Source: an uncultured Clostridia bacterium (GTDB lineage: Bacteria > Bacillota > Clostridia > Christensenellales > Borkfalkiaceae). From it: a stretch of 14,688 nt of DNA. Shown here piece after piece: positions 1-6,373 of this stretch (positions within the stretch are counted from its first letter, which is position 1; each line of letters begins with the position of its first letter). The position numbers were made by a program, and so were the translations under genes. The stretch is taken from contig CAJGCN010000020.1 in the NCBI GenBank assembly GCA_904501815.1, positions 1 through 14,688 of the forward strand, read 5' to 3'. Below the pieces are notes generated by a model. That model searched no databases and was not told the DNA's origin. It worked only from the letters and a program-made list of their open reading frames with translations.

Positions 1-934
1 CCGAAAGGCGGTGCGCGCTTTTCGAGTTCGCCCCGATTTCAAAATCGGTAAACGCTACGTCTTTAACGGAAAATTGCTTAACGACGTTTCCTTTGATTGC
101 GTAGATATGTTCTCCGAAGGCGGAAAGGGATTGATATTCGCCCGTTTCGTCTTTAAAAATCGGTTCAATCGTTGCGCCTTTTTCTGAGTCGATTAACGAT
201 AAATAATCGTACGCGCGGAAAGCCCCTGATTTGTCGATACAAAGGAGTAAATTCCCGCTTAAAGAGATATCCGCTACGTTAAAGCTAAACTCGTAGCGGT
301 TTTTTTCTATGCCGTATTCGTAGAGAAAATTGTCGCTTTTGATATAATAAAGCTTTCCGTCGAGAAGGGTAAAGGTCGGGTTTGCGCCTAAATTTTCGGC
401 TACCGTTTTATAGCTTTTCGGGTCGTTTAAGTCTTTTAAGGCGGTCGTTGAGATTTGCGAATGTCCGTCGGAAATAGTTAAGAAATAGATGCTTTCGCCG
501 TAGAGCGAGAAAGAACTGCAAGAAAAATTCGCGTATTCTACCGCTAAGGTCTGCGGGGAAAGCTTATAAAGATTCGTCGCTACGTCGAGAAAATACAGCT
601 CGCCGTTTTCGGAAAACTCGATTTTCGTTATAGGATTTCGTTTCTCTTCGGCGTTTTGGGTATGCTCGTATTTTTTATACGTATTCGCCTTACGGTCGAA
701 AAGATAAATCGTGTTGCCGTCGGCAATCGCCGTGTAATTCACCGAAACCGCAGTAGACGACGGCTCAACGAGTGGAAGATATTGCTCGTAGGAATTAGGC
801 AATACGAGCGATTGTTGTATAGTCGGTGGCGTAGCGTCTTGTGCGTGCGCGGTAAAAGCAGGTAGCTGAGAAACCGCTCCCGAAACCGCAACGACGCTTA
901 AAATAGATGAAATTACCGTAAATAATTTTTTCAT
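1..934 (-). CDS. Secreted beta-propeller-like protein, partial (C-terminus beyond left edge)
   Basis: The frame is open from an ATG at 934 down to position 1 without a stop, giving 311 codons of a longer protein. The N-terminus is a classical signal peptide: MKK, a hydrophobic stretch to about residue 22, and a likely cleavage after TAHA (residue 31). Mature protein therefore acts outside the membrane. It carries about six repeats of the type G-x-x-I/L-Y-x-L followed by a second strand (GNTIYLFD, GELYFLD, ESIYFL, GKLYYI, GNLLLCID, GEHIYAI), spaced some 35-50 residues apart, as in beta-propeller blades. No catalytic motif is visible. Its promoter at 941-969 places the transcription start at or next to the ATG, so the mRNA may be leaderless, and no Shine-Dalgarno is present. 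Function is unknown. Whether it belongs to the capsid locus or to the host neighbourhood cannot be decided from the window. Confidence 0.85.
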   Translation of the reverse strand, partial: MKKLFTVISSILSVVAVSGAVSQLPAFTAHAQDATPPTIQQSLVLPNSYEQYLPLVEPSSTAVSVNYTAIADGNTIYLFDRKANTYKKYEHTQNAEEKRNPITKIEFSENGELYFLDVATNLYKLSPQTLAVEYANFSCSSFSLYGESIYFLTISDGHSQISTTALKDLNDPKSYKTVAENLGANPTFTLLDGKLYYIKSDNFLYEYGIEKNRYEFSFNVADISLSGNLLLCIDKSGAFRAYDYLSLIDSEKGATIEPIFKDETGEYQSLSAFGEHIYAIKGNVVKQFSVKDVAFTDFEIGANSKSAHRLS

Positions 935-940
935 AATTTC

Positions 941-969
941 ATTATAACACGATTTGTCGAAAAATGCAA
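941..969 (-). promoter_or_regulatory. Promoter of the left secreted-protein gene
   Basis: On the minus strand this reads TTGCAT (964-969), a 17-nt spacer, and TATAAT (941-946). The -10 is preceded by TGT, which is an extended -10. Only six bases separate the -10 from the ATG at 934, so transcription should start on or beside the start codon. The spacer contains TTTGTCGAAAA on the plus strand, which matches a Spo0A box; that assignment is speculative. Confidence 0.7.
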
Positions 970-1018
970 TAGATTGAAAAGCTTTTTTATAGGAAATGTG
1001 AAAAGAGAAAAGAGAGAA

Positions 1019-1124
1019 GAGATTGCCACACCTACAGCTCGCAATGACAGGGGAAGAGATTGCCACGCCTACAGCTCGCAATGACGGGGGGATGAGATTG
1101 CCACGCCTACAGCTCGCAATGACA
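1019..1124. repeat. Three tandem copies of a roughly 30-bp repeat
   Basis: Copies lie at 1019-1049, 1056-1085 and 1094-1124. Each begins GAGATTGCCAC and ends CTACAGCTCGCAATGAC. The first copy differs by one base (CACACC for CACGCC). Spacers of 6-8 bases are purine-rich and similar to each other. Each unit has inverted ends, ATTGC and GCAAT, so it can fold into a small hairpin. The form resembles short dispersed palindromic repeats found in many copies in some bacterial genomes. Spacers this short rule out a CRISPR array. Confidence 0.85.
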
Positions 1125-1161
1125 TAAGGTAGAAGGTTGAATTTTGAAGAAAATTTGTAAT

Positions 1162-1285
1162 GTGGCAGTATGCTGTCATATTTTATGTGCTATACTGCTA
1201 TTAAATACGAACAAATGTTCGGAATTTTGTAAAAAAGTGGCAGTCGGGGCTGGACAAATGGAAAATTTGTGGCATAATGATGGCA
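1162..1285 (+). promoter_or_regulatory. Regulatory region of the regulator gene: candidate promoters, TGGCA repeats and inverted repeats
   Basis: Two candidate sigma-A-type promoters point toward the regulator. P1 is an extended -10, TGC-TATACT (TATACT at 1191-1196), with no clear -35. P2 is TGGACA (1251-1256), a 16-nt spacer, and CATAAT (1273-1278). GTGGCAGT occurs at 1162-1169 and 1237-1244, GTGGCA at 1269-1274, and TGGCA at 1281-1285. GCAGTAT (1165-1171) and ATACTGC (1192-1198) form a 7-bp inverted repeat that overlaps the P1 -10. ACAAAT (1254-1259) and ATTTGT (1265-1270) form another inside P2. These look like regulator sites, but no binding protein can be named from sequence alone. Confidence 0.45.
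1208..1221. promoter_or_regulatory. LexA (DinR/SOS) operator
   Basis: The site is CGAACAAATGTTCG, a perfect 14-bp palindrome. It fits the Gram-positive LexA box CGAAC-N4-GTTCG and 13 of 14 positions of the Bacillus form CGAACRNRYGTTYC. It lies just downstream of candidate promoter P1 (expected start near 1203), where bound LexA would block transcription of the regulator at 1341. This suggests DNA-damage induction. The match is seen in the sequence; LexA binding is inferred. Confidence 0.75.
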
Positions 1286-1340
1286 CTTAACGCGGCGCAG
1301 GGGAAAGTTGGCGGGAAAATACGATATTAGGTAGGTGAGT

Positions 1341-1904
1341 GTGTTGGACAGTTATGTAAAAGCGATTATGTATACGTATCCGAAAATGCAGAGATTGAAA
1401 GAAGATTACGAGATACATATTCAAAACAAAGCGTATTTTTCTTATACAGGTAGCGTTTCGGCGGAAAAGCTTTGCGAGTATATCGCGGGGCAGATTTTAG
1501 AGATGCGGGCGTTGGATCGGTTGAAAAAGATCGTAGACGGAGTTTGGCAAAAGCTAAACGATACGGAGAAGTTTTTGGCGGAACTCAAATATTTCGGGCG
1601 ACGAAAAAAGACAACCGCACAAGCGGTTGCCCAAGAACACGAGATAACGGAGAAAAAGTTGACGAGCTTGACGAGCGAACGCAATTATTTCCGTCGTCAA
1701 CAGCGTCTTTTGAAAAAGCTCGGCGCATTATTGCGTTTATCGGGGATTACGGAAGAAGTGTTTTTAAAAGACTTTTCCTGTATTGCCGTTTTACGGCTTG
1801 CGTATCGGTTTGTGAAAGCTGGGAAAGAGAAGAAAATGAATAAGCGGGAACAAAACTTTATTCTTCCGAATCGTAAGGCTGACGGCGGGGGGATTTCAAA
1901 ATAA
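1341..1904 (+). CDS. ArpU/RinA-like late-gene transcriptional regulator (putative)
   Basis: This is a 187-aa, mostly helical, basic protein. An N-terminal YTYPKM segment (about 11-16) is followed by long helices and then LNDTEKFLAELKYFGRRK (about 72-89), and a further Lys/Arg-rich helical part. The order 'YP...E/K-rich helices...D/E-x-E-K-x-L-x-x-x-YF' is the layout of ArpU/RinA-type phage regulators, which contain a sigma region 4-like HTH and activate terminase and packaging genes. The assignment rests on layout, not on a database match. Start choice: TAGGTGA at 1332-1338 is a strong ribosome binding site, so GTG 1341 (or TTG 1344) is preferred over GTG 1335, which lies inside it. The gene sits 120 bases behind a LexA box and just before the capsid operon. 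Its last 47 bases overlap the convergent gene. The tail after residue 160 looks unstructured. Confidence 0.75.
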   Translation: MLDSYVKAIMYTYPKMQRLKEDYEIHIQNKAYFSYTGSVSAEKLCEYIAGQILEMRALDRLKKIVDGVWQKLNDTEKFLAELKYFGRRKKTTAQAVAQEHEITEKKLTSLTSERNYFRRQQRLLKKLGALLRLSGITEEVFLKDFSCIAVLRLAYRFVKAGKEKKMNKREQNFILPNRKADGGGISK

Positions 1905-2556
1905 TCGCCGCAAGCAAAGGAATTAAGATACAAAGCAAAATCAAAATCGTCGTTTGGACGGGAGTGGACGAGCTTTTTTTCGGGTCTTTCTTCTCGTCGG
2001 ACGGAGCGGAGGTCGGCTGGTCTTGTAAGCGTTCGTAGTATTCCCCGTTTTCCGAATACGAAAAGCCGTTCGGGCGGGGAAGATAGCCGAATTTGCCTTC
2101 TTGTAAAACGTAGGCGTACGTTTCCGAACCGATTTTATAATCGCCGTAGTACGTGCAGGTTTTGGTGATTTGCGTTAAGAAAGGCGCGCCCGTCGCCCCT
2201 TCAATTTTATAAGTAATTTCGAAAGTTTTATATAAGTACGGTTTCGTTGGAATATAATCGACGAAAGTAAGCTCTGACGTCTTACAGTACCCCGTTAGAA
2301 TTTGGCTGTCTGCGCCGTGTTCGCCGTATTCGATTTGGGTGTAGTCCGTTTCCGTCGAAAGAACTTTTACGAAATAGGTTTTGGGGAGCGTGAACAGCCC
2401 CGAACGCTCGTTTTTTTCCGAGTAGAAATACGTTTCTTCTTGTAAGATACAAGCGTATGAAACCGTCGCTTCCGCTTGTGCGGAAAACAGGCGGGGGGTG
2501 GGGAATAGGAATAATAAATATAGGAGTGGCAAAATTGCCGATAATAAACGTTTCAT
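1858..2556 (-). CDS. Signal-peptide protein with SH3-like extracellular region and C-terminal membrane anchor
   Basis: This 232-aa protein has a signal peptide (MKR, hydrophobic residues 4-19, cleavage likely after SAQA at 28). A beta-rich extracellular region of about 150 residues follows. Its first part (YFYSEKN...GLFTLPKTYFVKVL...GYCKTSELTFVDY, residues 43-101) resembles bacterial SH3-like domains. A Ser/Pro/Lys linker (180-200), one membrane helix (202-220) and a short cytoplasmic tail (KSPRRQ...) complete a type I membrane topology. It lies antisense between the regulator and the terminase and overlaps the regulator by 47 bases. The -10 TATAAT at 2564-2569 ends seven bases before the ATG, again suggesting a leaderless mRNA. 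Function is unknown. A role in surface display, envelope protection or superinfection exclusion would be guesswork. Confidence 0.85.
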   Translation of the reverse strand: MKRLLSAILPLLYLLFLFPTPRLFSAQAEATVSYACILQEETYFYSEKNERSGLFTLPKTYFVKVLSTETDYTQIEYGEHGADSQILTGYCKTSELTFVDYIPTKPYLYKTFEITYKIEGATGAPFLTQITKTCTYYGDYKIGSETYAYVLQEGKFGYLPRPNGFSYSENGEYYERLQDQPTSAPSDEKKDPKKSSSTPVQTTILILLCILIPLLAAIILKSPRRQPYDSEE

Positions 2557-2559
2557 AAG

Positions 2560-2577
2560 CCTTATTATACAATAAGG
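2560..2577. promoter_or_regulatory. Palindromic operator overlapping back-to-back -10 elements
   Basis: CCTTATT (2560-2566) and AATAAGG (2571-2577) form a perfect 7-bp inverted repeat around ATAC. The palindrome contains the minus-strand -10 TATAAT (2564-2569) for the membrane protein and a plus-strand TACAAT (2568-2573) that could serve the terminase operon. Neither has a good -35 at 16-18 bases, which fits activator-dependent or regulated promoters. One protein bound here could control both directions. Confidence 0.5.
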
Positions 2578-2610
2578 AATACGCGTGTTTTTGGCAATTT
2601 AGCGTAGATT

Positions 2611-4044
2611 ATGAGAGAGATTGTAGAAAAATTGCGCGAAGTGGAAGCCGAGATTGCCCGTCGGAAAAAAGAAGATTTTTTGGCGAAGTATAACGCGGGC
2701 GAGAAAAAGCACGAGAAACAGCTTGCCTTTCATAAATGCCAAAAGCGAAACCGCTGGGTGTTCGGCGGAAACCGTTCGGGAAAAACGGAGTGCGGGGCGG
2801 TGGAGTGCGTGTATCTTGCGCGGGGGATTCATCCTTATCGGCAAAATAAAGCAATGGTTGCGGGGTGGGTAGTTTCGCTTTCTGCTCAGGTACAGCGAGA
2901 CGTGGCGCAAAAGAAGATTTTGCATTATCTGCGTAAGGACTGGATTGAAGAAATCGTGATGAGTAGCGGAAGAAAGGATTCGCCTGAGAGCGGAGTAATT
3001 GATTTTATTCGCGTGAAAAGCGCGCTGGGCGGGAGTTCGGTAATCGGGTTTAAAAGCTGTGATCAGGGTAGGGAAAAGTTTCAAGGGACTTCGCTGGATT
3101 TCGTGTGGTTCGACGAAGAACCGCCCGAAGATATTTATTTAGAATGTCGTATGCGCGTGATGGACAGGGAAGGGGAGATTTTCGGGACGATGACGCCTTT
3201 GAAGGGGTTGACTTTTCTTTATCAGGAAATTTATATGAATCGGCACGACGACCCTGAAGTTTGGTATGAGTTTATGGAGTGGAAAGACAATCCGTATCTT
3301 TCCGAAAAGGAAGCGAAAGCAATGGAGCGGGTGTTGGACGAACAGCAATTGCAAGCCCGCAGATACGGTAGATTTTCTACCGCCGAAGGGTTGGTATATC
3401 CTGAATTTGACGAACGGTTGCACGTGATCGAACCGTTCTCCGTGCCTAAGGAATGGCAGGATATGATTTCTATCGATCCCGGTTTGAATAATCCTTTGTC
3501 GGCGCATTGGTACGCGGTGGATTACGACGATAACGTATACGTGGTGTACGAGCATTTTGCGGCGGGGCGGGATATTGATTTTCACGCGGAAGAAATTAAG
3601 CGGATATGCAGGCTGTTGGACTGGAAAAAGGACGGAAAAGGACGGGTATGCGCGTTGATTGACAGCGCGGCGAATCAGCGAACGCTTTCAGGCGTGAAAA
3701 ACGTTTGCGAATTGTTTTACGAGCGGGATATTTTAGTGAACCCTAACGTGCAAAAGGATTTGTTTGCGGGGATTGCTCGGGTAAAGAGTTATTTAAATCA
3801 AAACAACGGGTTGCCGAATATTTATATTTTCAATACTTGCGTGAATTTAATTCGGGAACTGAAAGGGTATTTTTGGGGTAGCGGGGATACGCCGAGAAAG
3901 ACGGACGACCACGCGCTGGACGAAATGCGGTATTATTTGATGGGCAAACCGAAAAAGCCGCTTTTGACGGAAGAAAAGACGGTCATTCAAAAGGACAAAG
4001 AAAGGAAATTACGCGCGCTTAAAGCCAAACGGCGGACGGTGTGA
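2611..4044 (+). CDS. Phage terminase large subunit (packaging ATPase-nuclease)
   Basis: This is the DNA-packaging motor. The 477 residues include an N-terminal ATPase with Walker A GGNRSGKT (52-59), Walker B DFVWFDEE (163-170, catalytic Glu) and coupling motif GTMTP (192-196). The C-terminal RNase H-like nuclease follows, with candidate metal-binding Asp in SIDPG (289), IDSA (351) and the TDDHALDEMRYYL segment (Asp 432/433). All key residues are present and the length is typical, so it looks functional. The ATG at 2611 has no recognisable Shine-Dalgarno, and the next in-frame starts are no better, so the exact start is less certain than the frame. It opens the head operon, and a small-terminase-like fragment follows rather than precedes it. 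A headful-type terminase is likely from the P22-like head genes downstream; that is inference. Confidence 0.95.
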   Translation: MREIVEKLREVEAEIARRKKEDFLAKYNAGEKKHEKQLAFHKCQKRNRWVFGGNRSGKTECGAVECVYLARGIHPYRQNKAMVAGWVVSLSAQVQRDVAQKKILHYLRKDWIEEIVMSSGRKDSPESGVIDFIRVKSALGGSSVIGFKSCDQGREKFQGTSLDFVWFDEEPPEDIYLECRMRVMDREGEIFGTMTPLKGLTFLYQEIYMNRHDDPEVWYEFMEWKDNPYLSEKEAKAMERVLDEQQLQARRYGRFSTAEGLVYPEFDERLHVIEPFSVPKEWQDMISIDPGLNNPLSAHWYAVDYDDNVYVVYEHFAAGRDIDFHAEEIKRICRLLDWKKDGKGRVCALIDSAANQRTLSGVKNVCELFYERDILVNPNVQKDLFAGIARVKSYLNQNNGLPNIYIFNTCVNLIRELKGYFWGSGDTPRKTDDHALDEMRYYLMGKPKKPLLTEEKTVIQKDKERKLRALKAKRRTV

Positions 4045-4074
4045 GCGGGCGAAAGAAAAAAAGGAGGTGTTTAC

Positions 4075-4425
4075 GTGGCGAAAACGCAAGAGAAAAAAAT
4101 CGGGGACGCGCTTTTAAAGGTTGCGCTCGGGTGCAGCGTAGAGGAGGTGACGGAAGAATACGCGGAAGCGGACGGGGAGTTAAAACTGACTAAGCGCAAA
4201 AAGACGAGAAGGGATATCCCGCCCGATTTGAAAGCGGTGCAAATGCTTCTTGCCGAATCGGAGCGTAGCGAAACTGCGCAAATGACGGACGAGGAACTGG
4301 AAAAAGAGCGGGAACGGTTAATTGCAGAACTGAAAAAAGCGGAAAAGGAAAGCGCGAAAAAGGTGAGTAAGCCCCGCGCAAAATCAAGAGTGAAAAAGAA
4401 AAAGGCGGTGGCAGGTACGAAATGA
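4075..4425 (+). CDS. Small-terminase-like packaging accessory protein lacking an HTH
   Basis: This 116-aa, highly charged protein starts at GTG behind a near-perfect AAGGAGGT (4061-4068). Residues 10-60 (LLKVALGC-SVEEVTEEYAE...LKLTKRKKTRRDIPPDLKAVQMLLAE) resemble the C-terminal half of small terminase subunits from Clostridia phages, in which a 'GY-x-EEVT...K...PPD-x-A' block follows the DNA-binding HTH. Here almost nothing precedes that block, so an HTH is absent. An MTDEELEKERERLIAELKKAEKE coiled coil (69-91) and a Lys/Arg-rich tail follow. It lies 30 bases after the large subunit. It may help the motor or the portal. The family link comes from motif memory and is only moderately sure. Confidence 0.65.
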   Translation: MAKTQEKKIGDALLKVALGCSVEEVTEEYAEADGELKLTKRKKTRRDIPPDLKAVQMLLAESERSETAQMTDEELEKERERLIAELKKAEKESAKKVSKPRAKSRVKKKKAVAGTK

Positions 4426-4452
4426 AAATAAGAAAAGGAGAAAAGGAAAAGA

Positions 4453-6348
4453 ATGAAGCTATTTAATGCGGACGAAGAAGAAAAGAAAAAGGAAGAAGAA
4501 CGGCGTAGATGGGAAGAAAAGGTGGCGGCGGAAGTACAAGCCGACTTTTTTGAAAGGCGGGAAGCGCGGAAAAAGATAGAGAACGGCTGGACGCTGAATA
4601 TGAATTTCCTTTCGGGAAATCAGTTTTGCGACCTTTCCCCGTTCGGCGGGTTGGTGGAAGAAGATAAGCAGTTTTATTGGCAATCGCGCAGAGTGTTTAA
4701 CCATATCGCGCCGTTAATCGACGCGCGGGTGGCGAAGATTGAAAAAATGTTGCCCGTGCTTTCCGTGAGAGCCTTTTCCGAAGAAGACGGGGATTTGAAA
4801 ACGGCGCAACTCGCTACGGGGATTTTGCGGTTTGCGACCGAAAAAATCGGGTTGACCGAAACGGTTGCGAAAGCGGTGCTTTGGTCGGAAACCTGCGGTA
4901 GCGCGTTTTATAAAATTACTTGGGACGAAAACGGCGGTAGACAGGTTGCGGTGACGGAAGACGGAAAACCCGTTTACGAAGGGGAAGTGAGTGTGAGCGC
5001 GCTCTCGCCGTTTGGGATTTTTCCCGATAATTTATTTGCGGAAGACTTTTCGCAGGTGAAAAGCGTAATTCACGCGCAAATCGTTTCGGCGGACTACGTG
5101 AAAGAAAAATTCGGCGTATTCGTGGAAGGGGAAGATATCGAAGAGCCGTCGCTGATTGCGTATAGCGAGCCGTCGGCGGGAAAAGCACCCGCACCGCTTG
5201 GAAAGGCGGGAGAGCGAACGAAGGATAGCGTGATTTTGTTGGAACGCTACACCGCGCCGTCTGAGAATGAAAAAGACGGTAGATTGGAAATCGTAGCGGG
5301 CGGGAAATTGTTGTATTACGGAGAGTTGCCGTATAAAAACGAAAACCGAGAAGAAAGGGGGTTCCCTTTCGTCAAGCAGGATTGCTTGCGATTGCCCGGC
5401 GCGTTTTTCGGCAGTAGCGTTATCGACCGATTGATACCCGTGCAAAGAGCGTATAACGCCGTGCGAAACCGTAAGCACGAGTTTTTAAACCGCTTGTCAA
5501 TGGGCGTGGTTGCCGTAGAAGACGGGTCGGTGGATACGGACGAGCTTGCCGAAGAAGGGCTTTCGCCCGGTAAGATTTTAGTGTATCGGCAAGGCGGAAA
5601 AGCCCCTGAGATTTTGGATATGGGGAAACTGCCGAGCGATTTTTCACAGGAAGAAGAATGGCTGGAACAGGAGTTTGAAAAAATTAGCGGGGTTTCTGAA
5701 TTGACGCGTAATTCTTCGCCGGCAAGGGTGACGAGCGCGACGGGACTTCAACTTTTACTTTCGCAAGACGATTCAAGGCTTTCGGCAACGGTGGGGAGTA
5801 TGGAACGGGCGGTCAAGGAAATCGGACGGCAGATTTTACGGCTTTATAAGCAGTTCGCAGGCTCTGCAAGATTGATGAGTCTTGCGGGCGAAGGCAAAAA
5901 GGCAAAGTCGTATTATTTTTCTTCGTCGGAAGTGTTGGCGAGTGATATCGTATTCGAGTCGAACGAAGGGAGTGTGGAAAGTAAAAAAGAAACGCTACTT
6001 AAATTGTTTGAAGCGGGGCTTTTGACGGAAGAAGACGGGAGTATTTCCAAAGAAAACAGACGGCGTATTTTGGAAGCGTTCGGATTCGGGTCGTATGAAA
6101 ACGCGCAGGATATTTCGTCGCTACATATCGCGAAAGCGAGCGAAGAGAACGTAGCGTTCGTTGGCGGTGAGATTGCGCCCGACGAGTTTGACGACCACGA
6201 TTTACATATCGGGGAGCATACGAGATTTTTGCTTTCGTCGGCGTTTAAAAAAGCGAGCGCGAAAAAGAGCGTAGACGGAAAAACGCTCAAAGAGCGGATA
6301 GCAGAGCATATTAAAAAGCATAAAGAATTAAAAAAACAAGAAAAATAA
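4453..6348 (+). CDS. Phage portal protein (P22-like podovirus type)
   Basis: The 631-aa protein should form the dodecameric portal at one capsid vertex, through which the terminase pumps DNA. The N-terminus is a charged coiled coil (8-45), followed by GWTLNMNFLSGNQF (45-58) and SRRVFNHIAPLIDARVAKIEKMLPVLSVRAFSE (78-110). That 'N-x-I-x-P-x-I-x-x-R-x-A-K-x-x-x-x-x-P' block is typical of P22-type portals. The central region includes GVSELTRNSSPARVTSATGLQLL (about 415-437), the conserved 'S...G...ATG-x-Q-L-L' stretch. The Lys-rich C-terminus (590-631) could be the barrel or a DNA-contacting tail. Length is between HK97-type (about 400) and P22 gp1 (725). The ribosome binding site is AAAAGGAG near 4433. 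It is unbroken. Confidence 0.9.
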   Translation: MKLFNADEEEKKKEEERRRWEEKVAAEVQADFFERREARKKIENGWTLNMNFLSGNQFCDLSPFGGLVEEDKQFYWQSRRVFNHIAPLIDARVAKIEKMLPVLSVRAFSEEDGDLKTAQLATGILRFATEKIGLTETVAKAVLWSETCGSAFYKITWDENGGRQVAVTEDGKPVYEGEVSVSALSPFGIFPDNLFAEDFSQVKSVIHAQIVSADYVKEKFGVFVEGEDIEEPSLIAYSEPSAGKAPAPLGKAGERTKDSVILLERYTAPSENEKDGRLEIVAGGKLLYYGELPYKNENREERGFPFVKQDCLRLPGAFFGSSVIDRLIPVQRAYNAVRNRKHEFLNRLSMGVVAVEDGSVDTDELAEEGLSPGKILVYRQGGKAPEILDMGKLPSDFSQEEEWLEQEFEKISGVSELTRNSSPARVTSATGLQLLLSQDDSRLSATVGSMERAVKEIGRQILRLYKQFAGSARLMSLAGEGKKAKSYYFSSSEVLASDIVFESNEGSVESKKETLLKLFEAGLLTEEDGSISKENRRRILEAFGFGSYENAQDISSLHIAKASEENVAFVGGEIAPDEFDDHDLHIGEHTRFLLSSAFKKASAKKSVDGKTLKERIAEHIKKHKELKKQEK

Positions 6349-6373
6349 AAAAGAATTGGGAGGTATATTTTAT

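Noticed and set aside
656..865. Plus-strand frame of 69 codons inside the left minus-strand gene
   Set aside because: It is antisense to a long open frame with a signal peptide and strong promoter, has no ribosome binding site and a low-quality Arg-rich translation.
1019..1124. CRISPR array
   Set aside because: Units are about 30 bp but spacers are only 6-8 bases and alike, there are three copies, and no cas genes are near.
1281..1300. Sigma-54 promoter starting at TGGCAC
   Set aside because: The -12 element TTGC at the right spacing is missing; GCGGCG is there instead.
2599..3084. Minus-strand frames opposite the terminase and other head genes
   Set aside because: These are shadows of GC-biased codons in clearly coding plus-strand genes; no start signals or family motifs.
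3420..3440. Second LexA box inside the terminase gene
   Set aside because: GAAC and GTTC are separated by a single base rather than four, so it does not fit the operator.
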